Source of the DNA: Parabacteroides timonensis
GTDB lineage: Bacteria; Bacteroidota; Bacteroidia; Bacteroidales; Tannerellaceae
Length of the DNA: 64,000 nt
Assembly: GCF_900128505.1 (NCBI RefSeq)
Contig: NZ_LT669940.1
Location: 612,756 to 676,755, forward strand
Direction of reading: 5' to 3'
Shown here: in pieces, positions 36,412 through 47,900 of the stretch
Numbering within the stretch: the stretch's first letter is position 1
Layout: every line of letters starts with the position of its first letter
Translations under genes and position numbers: made by a program
The notes under the pieces: generated by a model
Told to the model about the DNA's origin: nothing
What the model saw: only the letters and a program-made list of their open reading frames with translations
Database searches by the model: none

Positions 36412-39400
36412 ATGACAAAGGATTTTAATCGTTTTTATTTATCAAAGATGTTTATGGGAGCCACTATGCTCCTAACATCGGTAGGAATGGCCTCGGCCGA
36501 TCCTGCAAATCCGGGGATAGAAGTTCCGGTAACCGATGTCCTGATCGCTTTGCCACAACAAGCGAGAAAGACAGTAACCGGAACAGTTGAAGACGCCATG
36601 GGCCCGATTGCCGGTGCCAACATTGTAGAAAAGGGAACAACGAATGGGACCATTACCGACATGGACGGTAAGTTTACTTTAGATGTCTCTCCGAATGCCA
36701 TTTTGGTAGTATCCTTTATCGGCTACATTGAGCAGCAGATCCCAGTGGGAAACCAAACCTCTTTTACTATTCAGATTAAGGAAGACTCACAAGCTTTGGA
36801 TGAAGTAGTTGTGGTTGGTTACGGTACACAGAAGAAAGTCAACCTGACCGGTTCCGTGTCTTCCGTCGATTTTGCCGATCAGGCTTTATCGCGTCCTATT
36901 ACAAATGTGTCGAATGCATTGGCCGGTTTGAGTGCAGGTGTGCAGGTGATGCAAAGTTCCGGACAGCCGGGTAGCGACGGTTCAAAGATCCGTATTCGTG
37001 GTGTCGGAACGCTTAACAATCAGGACCCATTAGTGTTGATCGATGGTGTGGAAGGTGCTATGGACCTTGTTAATCCGCAAGATATCGAGTCAATCTCTGT
37101 GTTGAAGGATGCTGCTTCTTCTTCTATTTATGGATCACGTGCTGCGAACGGAGTTGTTTTGATCACAACTAAAAAAGGAAAAGCAGGAAAGTTGTCTGTA
37201 TCCTATTCAGGACGTATCTCTTATGCGCAGCCAACTAACCTGATTGATCAGGTGACCAACTATGCCGACTATATGGAATGGCTGAATGAGTCGTTTGAGA
37301 ATATCGGACAGCCGAATCATTTTGCTCAGAGCACGATCGATCTGTGGCGTGAAAAATCAAAAGATCCGAACGGATTGAATGAACACGGGGTTCCCAATTA
37401 TATCGCTTATCCGAATACCGACTGGCAGGATGCCTTGTTCGGACACGGTTTGATTAACGATCATAATGTATCTGTGAACGGAGGAACCGAGAAATTGCGT
37501 ATCTTGATGTCTGCCGGTTATCTGGATAATCCGGGGTTGGTCGACCAAACCGGTATCAGGAAATATTCCTTGCGTGCCAATATAGAAGCGGATGTTACAA
37601 AATGGTTGACTGTGGGAACCCGTACATTTGCATCTCAGGAGGATAAAGATGCGGGAAACTTCGATAATGCCAACAACTTCCTGCGTCAGACAACTCCCGG
37701 TCTGTATCCGGAATGGAACGGACAGTATGGTTATCCGGAAGCGCCGGAAGAAAGTGCGACAGCTAACAGTATCCTGGCCTTCCTTAATGCACAGGATGGT
37801 AAAAAGCAGAAGACAAACTTCAATACTACTTTGTATTCGCGTATTTCTCCGATAAAAGGATTGTCATGGGATTTTAACCTGAACTACAAACGGTATTGGG
37901 AAGACAACCAAACCTGGACGAATCCGTATGAAAAGGTTAAGTTTAGTGATGGAACGATCATGTCACCGGCTACGGAACCCTCTGAAATGAGTACTTATTT
38001 CTATAACCGTGCGGATTACAGTTATACCCTGCAGAACATTTTGCGCTATAATATAACGCTTAACAAGGATCATGACCTGGGTGCATTGGTGGGTTATGAA
38101 GAGTACTATTACAAACGTGATACCCGTAGTGCGAACAAGAAAGGGCTGATCGACTCAAGCATTCATACACCCGGATCGGCGACAGAAATGGTAAGTGTGG
38201 GTGGTGGAGCGTTCGATCGTGCCAGCCGTTCATTCTTCGGTCGTATTAATTATGCATATAAATCCAGATACCTGTTCGAAGCAAACCTGCGTCATGATGG
38301 GAATGCCCGTTATCACCGCGATTACCGTTGGGGTACTTTCCCCTCTTTCTCTGCCGCTTGGCGTATTTCGGAAGAAAGCTTCATGCTGAATACCAAAAAC
38401 TGGTTGGATAACCTGAAGCTCCGTGTATCTTACGGTTCCGTAGGTAACAACGGTGGTGACGATGTGGGAGAATATGAATATCAGTCTACTTACGGCGGTA
38501 GTAAATATCCGTTCGGTGGAAAATTGATATCCGGTCTGGCTTCTACTTCCATTGCCAATTCCATGTTGTCGTGGGAAACGTCTAAAATGACCAATGTCGG
38601 TATCGACCTGAATGCGTTGAACAACCGTCTGTCTTTTACGATGGATGCGTTTGTTAAGAATACGACAGGTATCTTGTTTACACCTTCTATCTATTTGACA
38701 GCAGGTAATAAGGGGGCTCCCCGTAAGAACATTGCGGAAATGAGTACCAAAGGTGTCGAACTGTCGCTAGGATGGAAAGACCAGATCGAAGAAGTCAGCT
38801 ATTCCGTTAGCGGGAACTTTTCTTACACGCCTAATAAGATAAAGAAATATAAAGGAGAATTGGTGGCCGGTTATGATGAAAACGGCGAATGGAAGAGTAA
38901 TATCGGGGATGTAGCTTCCAGTACTTCCGCTGTTAATCCGGTTATTGAAGATCGCATCATGAAGGAATACTATGTTCGTAATCCTTATAAAGGTTCCGGA
39001 AAAGGATATGCAGCCGACGGAGTGAACGGTGGTCCGACAGATGGTATGATCCGTACGGAAAGCGATATGGAGTGGATGAAAGCCATGATCGATGCCGGTC
39101 ATACTTTCATGCCGAATAAAACGATTTCCAAAGATAAGATCTGGTATGGTGACTATATTTATGCCGATGCCAATGGCGACGGTATCTACGGCGGTTCGGA
39201 CGATAAAGAGTTTCAGGGTGTATCTTCCGATCCGAAATACAACTTCGGTTTGCAGATGTCAGCAGCCTGGAGAGGGTTCGATATTTCGATGAACTGGGCA
39301 GGTGCTGCCGGCTTTAAGTTATATTGGGGTGCTTCTACCGGTTATAATTCGCCGACTACCCGTGTAGGTGTGGCTTTGGGTACTGATATTGCCAACGACC

Positions 39401-39738
39401 ACTATTTCTATAACCCGGAAAACCCGTCAGACCCGCGCACAAACCTGTATGCTCAATATGGTCGTCTGGTGAACGGTGAAAGTGGTTATCAGAATGTTGA
39501 AACATCTTCTTTGTATCTGTTCAACGGTAATTACCTGAAATTAAAGAACCTTACTTTCGGTTATACCTTGCCGGCCCATATCTCCAAGAAGATTTTTACG
39601 GATAACCTTCGTGTATATGTTTCTATTGAAAACGTATTCAATATAACGAAGTATCCGGGTCAGGATCCTGAACTGGGAGCATATCCGGAATATACTTCAT
39701 TGAGACAATTTGCATTTGGTGCTAACATTTCATTTTAA
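36412..39738 (+). CDS. SusC/RagA-family TonB-dependent receptor (PUL2)
   Basis: The 1108-aa receptor starts MTKDFNRFYLSKMF; an in-frame start 48 bp upstream was rejected because the signal peptide (about 1-30, ending GMASA) begins at this Met. It has the CarboxypepD_reg_2 domain (about 47-130), the LDEVVVVGYGTQKK hallmark, a plug with SISVLKDAASSSIYGSRAANG, and a barrel ending RQFAFGANISF. Unlike PUL1 it lacks an STN domain, fitting control by the hybrid two-component regulator rather than sigma/anti-sigma. susD follows after 13 bp. Confidence 0.95.
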   Translation: MTKDFNRFYLSKMFMGATMLLTSVGMASADPANPGIEVPVTDVLIALPQQARKTVTGTVEDAMGPIAGANIVEKGTTNGTITDMDGKFTLDVSPNAILVVSFIGYIEQQIPVGNQTSFTIQIKEDSQALDEVVVVGYGTQKKVNLTGSVSSVDFADQALSRPITNVSNALAGLSAGVQVMQSSGQPGSDGSKIRIRGVGTLNNQDPLVLIDGVEGAMDLVNPQDIESISVLKDAASSSIYGSRAANGVVLITTKKGKAGKLSVSYSGRISYAQPTNLIDQVTNYADYMEWLNESFENIGQPNHFAQSTIDLWREKSKDPNGLNEHGVPNYIAYPNTDWQDALFGHGLINDHNVSVNGGTEKLRILMSAGYLDNPGLVDQTGIRKYSLRANIEADVTKWLTVGTRTFASQEDKDAGNFDNANNFLRQTTPGLYPEWNGQYGYPEAPEESATANSILAFLNAQDGKKQKTNFNTTLYSRISPIKGLSWDFNLNYKRYWEDNQTWTNPYEKVKFSDGTIMSPATEPSEMSTYFYNRADYSYTLQNILRYNITLNKDHDLGALVGYEEYYYKRDTRSANKKGLIDSSIHTPGSATEMVSVGGGAFDRASRSFFGRINYAYKSRYLFEANLRHDGNARYHRDYRWGTFPSFSAAWRISEESFMLNTKNWLDNLKLRVSYGSVGNNGGDDVGEYEYQSTYGGSKYPFGGKLISGLASTSIANSMLSWETSKMTNVGIDLNALNNRLSFTMDAFVKNTTGILFTPSIYLTAGNKGAPRKNIAEMSTKGVELSLGWKDQIEEVSYSVSGNFSYTPNKIKKYKGELVAGYDENGEWKSNIGDVASSTSAVNPVIEDRIMKEYYVRNPYKGSGKGYAADGVNGGPTDGMIRTESDMEWMKAMIDAGHTFMPNKTISKDKIWYGDYIYADANGDGIYGGSDDKEFQGVSSDPKYNFGLQMSAAWRGFDISMNWAGAAGFKLYWGASTGYNSPTTRVGVALGTDIANDHYFYNPENPSDPRTNLYAQYGRLVNGESGYQNVETSSLYLFNGNYLKLKNLTFGYTLPAHISKKIFTDNLRVYVSIENVFNITKYPGQDPELGAYPEYTSLRQFAFGANISF

Positions 39739-39751
39739 AGCGTAGAGAGTT

Positions 39752-41503
39752 ATGAAATTAATAAAGAATATTTGTTTATTAGGCGCTTCTATCGCTCTGC
39801 TGACAGGGTGTAACAGCGACTTGATGGATTTGACCCCGTACGACTCGATTGCGTCCGGAAACATGTGGACGACAGAGAACCTGGCCGATATGGGAGTTAC
39901 AGGCATTTATAATGTGCTTCGTTCCGAGAACGTAGCCGGCGACCTGCATAAATTCGACAGTTATGGTGTTTCGGCCGATTACCGTGATGGAAATTACTCC
40001 TTATTAAGAGGTAATGCGACAACCGGCGACGGACAGTTCTCCGGTTACTGGAAAATCAATTACGAAGGGATCAGCCGCTGTAATGATGCGATAACCAATT
40101 TACCGAAGGCTCCATTGTCGGAGTCGAAGCTTGCTCGTTTGACAGCAGAGTCCAAGTTCATGCGTGCCTTCTTCTATTATCGGTTGAATATGATGTATAA
40201 AGGTGTTCCTTTGTATCTGGAGCCGGCCGAACTGGATGAACTGGTGAAAGGACGTAATACGGAAGCCGAAGTATGGGCTCAGGTCATTACCGATTTGACG
40301 GATGCGATCAATACAGCAGATCTGCCGGATAAGTATGCTACCGGTGATGCCGCTTATGGGCGTGTAACTAAAGGTGCCGCTTATGCTCTGCGTGGAAAAG
40401 TATATATGTGGATGAGCGAATGGGCGAAAGCGGAAGCCGACCTGCGTAAAGTGGGTGATCTGGGATACGGATTATTCCAGGGGGAATATAAGCAACTGTT
40501 CAAGGAAGCCAATGAGCAATGTGAGGAGATGATTTTCTCCCTGCAATGTATCGGTGAAAGCGGATACGGTAATAACTTCTCTTTCCGCTATGGTACACGT
40601 AGTTCTTTCGGTTCCTGTTGGAATACCTATCTGGTAAGCACAGACTTTGTTGAGACATACGAATGTGCGGATGGAAAGCCGTTCAACTGGGATGATTTTA
40701 TACCGGGGTATAATGCGATGGATCCGGCAAAAAGATCTGTTTATTTCCTGCGTGATGAGATGACGGATGCCGAAAAGGCAAAAATGACGGAGGACGGAGC
40801 CGATCTGTCTAAATACCTGGCAACAGGCAACGAAGCCCGTATCAAAACCGCTTATGAAAACCGTGACCCTCGTTTGATGGCAACTATCATTACTCCGTAT
40901 GCACAGTATTTCGGAGCCAATGGTGCGACATCCTATACCTATACGCTTCGTTGGCCGTACAGAGGCTTTGATACAGCCGATCCGTTCGACCTGAAGACAG
41001 ATACTAACAACCGTTATTACTATCTGTTCCGTAAGTTTGTGGCTGAAGGTGCTTCGGAAATTCCAAACCGTGAGTATTCCCCGATCGATATACCTATTAT
41101 CCGTTATGCCGATGTCGCATTGTCGCTGGCTGAATGTCTGAATGAACAGGGTAAAACGAGTGAAGCGATCGAGTGGGTGAATAAGGTTCGTGCCCGTGCC
41201 GGTGTTGCCCTATTGAACAGTAATCAGTATACGCAGGTTTCCGGTCAGGATAATATGCGCAATCGCATCCGTAACGAACGTCGTTGGGAATTTGCCGGCG
41301 AAGGTGTTAATTTCTTTGATGAAATGCGTTGGAAGACCTGGCACGAAACCAAGTTTAAGAGTGGAGCTGGCTTGAAGCAGATCTGGGGTTCTATGCAGGC
41401 TTCCTATTCATGGGGTGGTGATTACCTCTACAACTGGGCTATTCCTAGATCTGAAATTCAGATGAACAATAATCTGACTCAGAATAGTGGTTGGATAGAT
41501 TGA
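39752..41503 (+). CDS. SusD/RagB-family glycan-binding lipoprotein (PUL2)
   Basis: The 583-aa lipoprotein has its lipobox at LLTGC (Cys20). SusD signatures include DLMDLTPYDSIASGNMW at the N-terminus, LTAESKFMRAFFYYRLNMMYKGVPLYL in the helical region, and VRARAGV with RNRIRNERRWEFAGEGVNFFDEMRW near the C-terminus. It would bind the target polysaccharide at the cell surface and cap the SusC barrel. A GU-containing hairpin and then a -7 box separate it from the enzyme genes. Confidence 0.95.
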   Translation: MKLIKNICLLGASIALLTGCNSDLMDLTPYDSIASGNMWTTENLADMGVTGIYNVLRSENVAGDLHKFDSYGVSADYRDGNYSLLRGNATTGDGQFSGYWKINYEGISRCNDAITNLPKAPLSESKLARLTAESKFMRAFFYYRLNMMYKGVPLYLEPAELDELVKGRNTEAEVWAQVITDLTDAINTADLPDKYATGDAAYGRVTKGAAYALRGKVYMWMSEWAKAEADLRKVGDLGYGLFQGEYKQLFKEANEQCEEMIFSLQCIGESGYGNNFSFRYGTRSSFGSCWNTYLVSTDFVETYECADGKPFNWDDFIPGYNAMDPAKRSVYFLRDEMTDAEKAKMTEDGADLSKYLATGNEARIKTAYENRDPRLMATIITPYAQYFGANGATSYTYTLRWPYRGFDTADPFDLKTDTNNRYYYLFRKFVAEGASEIPNREYSPIDIPIIRYADVALSLAECLNEQGKTSEAIEWVNKVRARAGVALLNSNQYTQVSGQDNMRNRIRNERRWEFAGEGVNFFDEMRWKTWHETKFKSGAGLKQIWGSMQASYSWGGDYLYNWAIPRSEIQMNNNLTQNSGWID

Positions 41504-41528
41504 TTTTATTCTTCTGATATATATTAAT

Positions 41529-41572
41529 GGAGGTCTTGACAATGAATCTAACGGTTCAAAGTTAAGGCCTTC
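41529..41572 (+). promoter_or_regulatory. intra-operon hairpin between susD and the lyase gene
   Basis: GGAGGTCTTGAC (41529-41540) pairs with GTTAAGGCCTTC (41561-41572) using several G-U pairs, followed by a short T-rich stretch. A partial terminator or mRNA-stability element is possible. Confidence 0.45.
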
Positions 41573-41654
41573 TTTATTCCTTAAACACCTTGTTCTGGAC
41601 AATAGATGCCTATGAATTGGACAAAAAGCCCTATTCTTTTATGATTTATCTTTC

Positions 41655-41662
41655 TATTTTTG
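41655..41662 (+). promoter_or_regulatory. candidate -7 box TATTTTTG before the lyase gene
   Basis: TATTTTTG fits TAnnTTTG and lies 23 bp before the ATG at 41686. It suggests a second promoter for the enzyme part of PUL2 and rules out the longer in-frame start at 41590. Confidence 0.5.
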
Positions 41663-41685
41663 TCAAAGAGATTAATACAATACCT

Positions 41686-43620
41686 ATGAAAACACGAAAA
41701 TACCAGATTCTCTTTTGCCTGTTACTCCTGGCAACCACGCATATATATGCATATGTGGAACGAAACTTATTGCAGCAATCGGCCGATGTTTCTAAATTGA
41801 AATCCGTCTTACTGATGGATCAGCAATGGGTTCCCTATCCGGATTATACCGACCGTGCCGGTTGGGATCAGTTTCTGGGTGACTACAAGGACGAGTATAT
41901 CAAACGGGGAGAGAAACAACTTGATTACGAATGGAAAGTCGTAAAAGCAACCGATTATATAGAATATGAACGTAGCGGCAACCGTCGGATCATGGAAGAT
42001 CCTTTCGGTAGTAATAATACAGCCCTTGCCGATCTGTTGATGGCAGAACTGGCCGAAGGAAAAGGTCGTTTTATCGACCAGCTTATCAATGGCGTCTACC
42101 AATCCTGTGAAATGACTTCCTGGGTATTGTCCGCCCATCTGAGTGCACAACACTCTACCCGTTCCTTGCCGGATTATAAAGAACACGTGATCGATCTCAC
42201 TGCCGGCGACATGGGATCGTTACTTTCATGGACTTACTATTTCTTCCACTCCGAGTTTGACAAGGTAAATCCGGTTATCTCCGAACGCCTGCGCCATGAG
42301 TTGCAGGAACGTATTCTCGACACCTATATGAAAGAAGACCGCTTCTGGTGGATGGCTTTCGACTATAAACCGGGAACTTTGGTTAACAACTGGAATCCGT
42401 GGTGTAACTCGAATGCCCTGCAATGTTTCCTGTTATTGGAAAATGATAAAGAAACGTTAGCAAAAGCCGTTTACCGTACAATGGTTTCTGTCGATAAATT
42501 CATCAACTATACCCATTCCGACGGGGCTTGTGAAGAAGGGCCTTCCTATTGGGGACATGCTGCCGGAAAGATGTATGACTATCTGCAATTATTATATGAC
42601 GGAACAGGTGGTAAGATCAGTCTGTTCGACCAGCCGATGATCAGAAACATGGGCGAATACATTGCCCGTTCATACGTAGGGAACGGCTGGGTGGTGAACT
42701 TTGCCGATGCTTCCGCCAAAGGGGGAGGAGACGCACCGATCGTCTTCCGCTATGGAAAAGCAGTGGGCAGCGATGTGATGATGCAGTATGCTGCTTATCT
42801 CAGCAGCCTGGCGAAGCAGAAAGCCCCTTCTTCCGGACGGGATATATTCCGCACATTGCAAAGTATTCTTTATGCCAAAGACATGGAGCAGGTAAAACCT
42901 GTCTACGAATCGCCCGCTTATACCTGGTACCCGGAAACAGAGTTCTGTTATATGACAAACAAATCCGGTCTTTTCTTCGCTGCCAAGGGAGGCTATAATA
43001 ATGAAAGTCATAACCACAACGATGCCGGAACTTTCTCGCTCTACCTGCATACGACTCCGGTCTTTATCGATGCCGGCGTAGGAACGTATACCCGCCAGAC
43101 GTTCAGCAGCGAACGATATACGATCTGGACCATGCAAAGCAACTATCATAACTTACCGATGATAAACGGTGTACCCCAATCATTCGGAGCAAAATATAAA
43201 GCAACGGACGTCTCTTTCAATCCAAAAAGCAGTACGTTCTCAGCCAACATCGCTACTGCTTACCCCGAAGAAGCCGGAGTCAATAAGTGGCTTCGTTCCT
43301 ATACGTTGGGCAAAGGAGAATTGAAGATCAAAGACACATTCACTTTGAATGAGTTGAAAGACTTCAACTGCGTTAACTTCCTGACCTGGGGGCAAGTGGA
43401 TATTGCCACTCCCGGTGTAGTCGCTATCGAAGTGAATGGTGAAAAGGTAAACCTGCAATACGACAAAAACACTTTTACTCCTTCACTCGAGACTATTACG
43501 CTGGATGATCCGCGTTTATCCAATGTGTGGGGAAAAGAGATATACCGCCTTTCTTTGACGGCAAAGAAGAAAGCCCTCTCCGGAACGTATGTGTATACAA
43601 TCAAACAAAACAATAAATAA
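41686..43620 (+). CDS. heparinase II/III-fold polysaccharide lyase (PUL2)
   Basis: The 644-aa exported protein (signal peptide ending HIYA, residue 22) has an N-terminal alpha/alpha toroid with NNWNPWCNSN and SDGACEEGPSYWGHAAGKM. The C-terminal Heparinase_II_III beta-sandwich contains SHNHNDAGTFSLYL and QSNYHNLPMINGVPQ. Such enzymes cleave uronic-acid-containing polysaccharides (heparin/heparan sulfate, alginate and others) by beta-elimination, leaving an unsaturated uronic acid. The next gene encodes a GH88 that removes just that sugar. The PL subfamily cannot be fixed by eye. Confidence 0.88.
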   Translation: MKTRKYQILFCLLLLATTHIYAYVERNLLQQSADVSKLKSVLLMDQQWVPYPDYTDRAGWDQFLGDYKDEYIKRGEKQLDYEWKVVKATDYIEYERSGNRRIMEDPFGSNNTALADLLMAELAEGKGRFIDQLINGVYQSCEMTSWVLSAHLSAQHSTRSLPDYKEHVIDLTAGDMGSLLSWTYYFFHSEFDKVNPVISERLRHELQERILDTYMKEDRFWWMAFDYKPGTLVNNWNPWCNSNALQCFLLLENDKETLAKAVYRTMVSVDKFINYTHSDGACEEGPSYWGHAAGKMYDYLQLLYDGTGGKISLFDQPMIRNMGEYIARSYVGNGWVVNFADASAKGGGDAPIVFRYGKAVGSDVMMQYAAYLSSLAKQKAPSSGRDIFRTLQSILYAKDMEQVKPVYESPAYTWYPETEFCYMTNKSGLFFAAKGGYNNESHNHNDAGTFSLYLHTTPVFIDAGVGTYTRQTFSSERYTIWTMQSNYHNLPMINGVPQSFGAKYKATDVSFNPKSSTFSANIATAYPEEAGVNKWLRSYTLGKGELKIKDTFTLNELKDFNCVNFLTWGQVDIATPGVVAIEVNGEKVNLQYDKNTFTPSLETITLDDPRLSNVWGKEIYRLSLTAKKKALSGTYVYTIKQNNK

Positions 43621-43627
43621 AGAAAGA

Positions 43628-44833
43628 ATGAAAAATTGGATCGCCCTGGCTTTCTCCGCATTTCTGATCTCTTGTGGGGGAGCTCCTAAAACAGTAGAAA
43701 AAAGCTTTGTCGACGAGAATGTCGATTTTGCCCGTGCCCAGATCGGTAATGAAATAGCAGTAATCGAAGCGAGTGGTGAATGCCTTAATCCGGTGACACT
43801 GAAAGCCGATAGTTCCGTCTATTATTGTGGCTATGGTGACTGGCGCAGCGGCTTTTTTCCCGGTTCCGTCTGGTATCTGTATGAATTGAGCGGAGATACG
43901 GCTCTGCTTCCGTTGGCTCAGAAATATACATTAGCCATAGAAGAAGCTAAAAACCTGACCTGGCATCATGATATCGGCTTTATTATCAATTGTAGTTTCG
44001 GTAACGGCCTGCGCCTGACAGCCGATCCGTCTTATAAAGACGTGATGGTACAGGCTGCCAAATCGTTGTCCACCCGTTTTCGTGAAGCTCCCCAGGTGAT
44101 CCAGTCGTGGAACGTGGATCGCGGATGGCAGTCGGAACGTGGCTGGGAATGTCCGGTGATCATCGATAATATGATGAACCTGGAACTGATGTTCGAAGCG
44201 ACCCGTTTATCCGGCGACTCTTCTTTCTATAAAATAGCTATTGCACATGCCGACCGTACTTTGCAGGAGCATTTCCGTCCGGATGGCAGTTGCTATCATG
44301 TAATCGATTACAGTCTTAAAGACGGTTCCGTACGTCATCGCCATACCGCACAGGGATATGCGCATGAATCTGCGTGGAGCCGTGGGCAGGCCTGGGCTAT
44401 CTATGGTTATGTCGTTTGCTACCGGGAGACAGGTGATCGTAAATATCTGGATCAGGCATTGAAGACATTCAACTTCATGAAGAACCATAAAGCCATGCCG
44501 GCCGACCTTATTCCTTACTGGGATATGGACGCCCCGAATATACCGAACGAACCCCGCGACGTATCTTCCGCTTCCTGTATCGCCTCTGCATTATACGAGA
44601 TCAGTACGATGGATGTGGAAAACGCAGCAGATTATAAAGCCTACGCCGACGGTATAATGACTTCGCTGGCCTCTCCGGCTTACCGTGCGGCTTTAGGCAC
44701 AAACGGTAACTTCCTGTTGATGCATTCGGTAGGTAGTATTCCTCACAACTCAGAAATAGATGTCCCCCTGAACTATGCCGACTACTATTTCATGGAAGCA
44801 TTGAAACGTAAACAGGATATAGAAGCTAAATAA
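43628..44833 (+). CDS. GH88 unsaturated glucuronyl hydrolase lipoprotein (PUL2)
   Basis: The 401-aa enzyme starts at the ATG at 43628 (7 bp after the lyase stop); the earlier in-frame start lies inside the lyase gene. A lipobox LISC (Cys16) indicates envelope anchoring. The GH88 (alpha/alpha)6 barrel shows WDMDAPNIPNEPRDVSSASCIAS with the catalytic Asp region. GH88 enzymes hydrate the 4,5-unsaturated uronic acid released by polysaccharide lyases, so lyase and GH88 form a two-step pathway. A strong terminator follows. Confidence 0.92.
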   Translation: MKNWIALAFSAFLISCGGAPKTVEKSFVDENVDFARAQIGNEIAVIEASGECLNPVTLKADSSVYYCGYGDWRSGFFPGSVWYLYELSGDTALLPLAQKYTLAIEEAKNLTWHHDIGFIINCSFGNGLRLTADPSYKDVMVQAAKSLSTRFREAPQVIQSWNVDRGWQSERGWECPVIIDNMMNLELMFEATRLSGDSSFYKIAIAHADRTLQEHFRPDGSCYHVIDYSLKDGSVRHRHTAQGYAHESAWSRGQAWAIYGYVVCYRETGDRKYLDQALKTFNFMKNHKAMPADLIPYWDMDAPNIPNEPRDVSSASCIASALYEISTMDVENAADYKAYADGIMTSLASPAYRAALGTNGNFLLMHSVGSIPHNSEIDVPLNYADYYFMEALKRKQDIEAK

Positions 44834-44856
44834 ACAGATTCGCATTTAATATGGAT

Positions 44857-44901
44857 TGGACAGGCATTCGTCGTTAAAGCGATGCCTGTCCATTTTTTTT
44901 C
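44857..44901 (+). terminator. rho-independent terminator of PUL2
   Basis: TGGACAGGCAT (44857-44867) pairs with ATGCCTGTCCA (44882-44892), followed by eight Ts. Confidence 0.9.
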
Positions 44902-44906
44902 GCTGC

Positions 44907-47900
44907 CTATCCGTTATCGGATGCCTGCCGCTTCTTATATTCCGCCGGTGTCGTATCGAATTGTGCCTTGAAGCAACGAGTGAAATAACGGGGAGAGCCA
45001 AAGCCTAACAGGTCGGAGATCTCTGCGATTTGCAGGTCCTGCCGGGTGATCAGCAAGGTTGCCGCCCGTTTCAGCTTGCAACTGAGAACAAAATCATTCG
45101 GAGTCATACCGGTGAGGGCCTTGAATTTAGCATACAGCGAGCTGCGACTCAGTCCCAGTTCTTTAGCCAGCGTATTCATATCGAACTCCATATTGTCCAT
45201 GTTCTCTTCGATGATCTTGTTGACTGCATCCATAAACTTCTGGTCGATCGGATTGCTGGCGAGCGATTGCGTGTCGAAGTCCCTTTGTTCGTTGAATTTC
45301 TTTTGCAGGATAATGCGGTTGCGCACCAGGTTGTTGCAACGGGCAAGCAGTACACGGGCATTGAACGGTTTACTGATATAATCGTCCGCACCACGCTGCA
45401 GACCTTCGATACTTTGTTCCGCAGAACCGAGTGCCGTAAGCAGGATCACCGGTATATGGCAGATATCGAAATCATTTTTGATCTTCAGGCACATCTCCGT
45501 ACCCGACATTTCCGGCATCATGATATCGCTCACGATAATATCCGGCCTTTCGCTACGAGCCTTCTCCAATCCCTCTTTGCCGTTGCGGGCCAATAGGACG
45601 TTGTAGACCGGCGAGAAGAGAGAGTTCAGTATCTGGAGTAATTCTTCATTATCGTCTACCAATAAAACAGTATAGGTTGCACCTGTTTCTATAAGAGATA
45701 ATTCGGATGTTTCTTCGGGAAGTTCCTTTATGATGGTCTCCGGAAGTATTTCGTTCCGCATCCCTTCATTTTCGGGTTCGACAAACTTACATTCATCTTC
45801 TTTGAAATGAGCCCGTCCTTTGGGCAAATGAACGATGAATATACTTCCGTAGCCCGGCGTACTTTCCACCTGTATCTTACCGTGATGCAGTTCCACGATA
45901 CTTTTGGTCAACGATAAGCCGATCCCCGTACTGGGTTGTGTCAGACCGGACGTGTTACTGCCGGCCTGATAAAAGCGGTCGAATATCTTGTCGATATCCT
46001 CTTTGCCGATACCGATACCGTTGTCGATAATTTTGATGATGATGGCCTGTTCGTTTTCCTCGACCACCATTTCGATCGCAGCCCCCGGTTTGGAATATTT
46101 GAACGCATTCGACAGTAAGTTGTAAAAGACCTTTTGCATCTGCTTCGGATCGAACCAGCACAAGATACTTTCCTCCTGGGTTGTGAAGTTATACGTCACT
46201 GAACGGCCGGAGGCATATTCATAAAAAGAGAGATAGATCTCTTTCAGGAACGGGATGATGTTCTGTTCGTATACTTTCAGCTTCACGTGCCCCTGTTCCA
46301 GTTTGCGGAAGTCAAGCAGTTCGCTGATCAATGTCCGCATGTTATGGGTGTTTCTGTATATTTTCAACAGTTTGTTGTAGGTGGAAGGCGCCAGCGAACT
46401 ACTTTGCAACAACAGTTCGATCTGAGATATGATCAGTGTGAGCGGCGTCCGGAACTCGTGCGAGATGTTGGAGAAGAATTGCAGCTTCGCCTGGTTCAAT
46501 TCTTCGATCCTGTCTTTCTCTTTCCGTTCGAACTCCAGCGATGTACGGAGCAGCAACTGCGACTGTTTGAAACGAAAGAAACCGTAGATCAGTCCGCCAC
46601 CTACCAATACATACAAGAGGTAGAAGAGCGGAGTCGCGTAGAACGGCGAATGGATAACGACGCCCATCCGGATCGTTTGCGGTTCAACCTTGGGATCGTA
46701 TTGCTTCTCGCGTACGATCAATGTATATTTTCCCGGACTGAGGTTGGTGTACTGGATGCTGTTGTCGTTGTTGCCGATCCATTTATCGTCGAAACCTTCC
46801 AGCATATATTCGTAGGCCGTTTCTTTCAGTGTGTTGATATAATTGTTCGAGTAGAACGTGACGATCAGGTTGTTCTGGTTATGGCTCAGATTTATTTCCG
46901 GAGTGTAGGATAGCGCCTCCGGCAAGATATGTGTCCGGTCGCCCGGCTGTACGATCTCGTTGTTGATATACAGGTCGGAGAAGTGTAACCGGTAATCTTT
47001 GGCTGGGCGGAACAAATCTTGTTCGAAGAACGTACTAAGCCCGTCTATGCCCCCGACAAAGATCTCGCCGTTCTTGCAGACCAGCAGTCCGCACCCTTTA
47101 TTGATACCTGAAACCGGCAGGGCAGTGCCCAGCTCCACCACTTTGAATTGTTCCTGCCCGGGATCGAAGAAAGAGATCCCCTTATCACCCGAGAGAATCA
47201 GATAACCTTGTGTCGACTCTTTTATATCATAACAATAATCGCTTAGTATCAAACTGTTGTCGGTCGTATAACCTTTGAACGTATTGTTCTTTTCATCGAA
47301 TTTATACAACCCCGATCCCTGTGTCCCGAAGAAAATACGTCCTTCCTTATCTTCGTAAATCGCGGATATCGATTGTTTACCGAGCCCGTCCTGCCCACAA
47401 CGGAACACGCGCTGGTCTTGCTCGTTGTCCATTTTGATCCTGTAAAGCGTATATCCGGTCGTGATCCAGATATAATCCTGCGAGTCTATCAGGAAACAAT
47501 GATTTCCGTAGCTCTTCCCGCTACTGAATATCGGGCTGATCTGCTCGGTGTCGAGATCCATCATCGCATTGCCCCATTGGGTCATGAATACCAGGTATTT
47601 GTCTTTCCAGATACGCATCTGGTTGATCCGGTCGCCCGCCTTTACTGCATACGAGGGGTCTTCGAAATAAGGATTGCGGAACCGTTTCCGGGAAAGGTCG
47701 AAGATGGATAATCCCCCGGTATGCGTCCCGATGTACAACTTATTGTGCTTCTCGCTGTAAGCAATATCTTTCAAGTTGTTATGAGCAATGGAATTCTTGT
47801 TGGGATCGGCCATGAAATAGGAGAAGGTCTTTGTTTTCCTGTCGAAGAGGTTGAGGCCGCCCCCTTCGGTGCAGATCCAGATATTATTGTCTTTATCTTC

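Noticed and set aside
46287..46913. 208-aa plus-strand ORF
   Set aside because: Opposite-strand shadow inside the HTCS gene with no recognisable motif.
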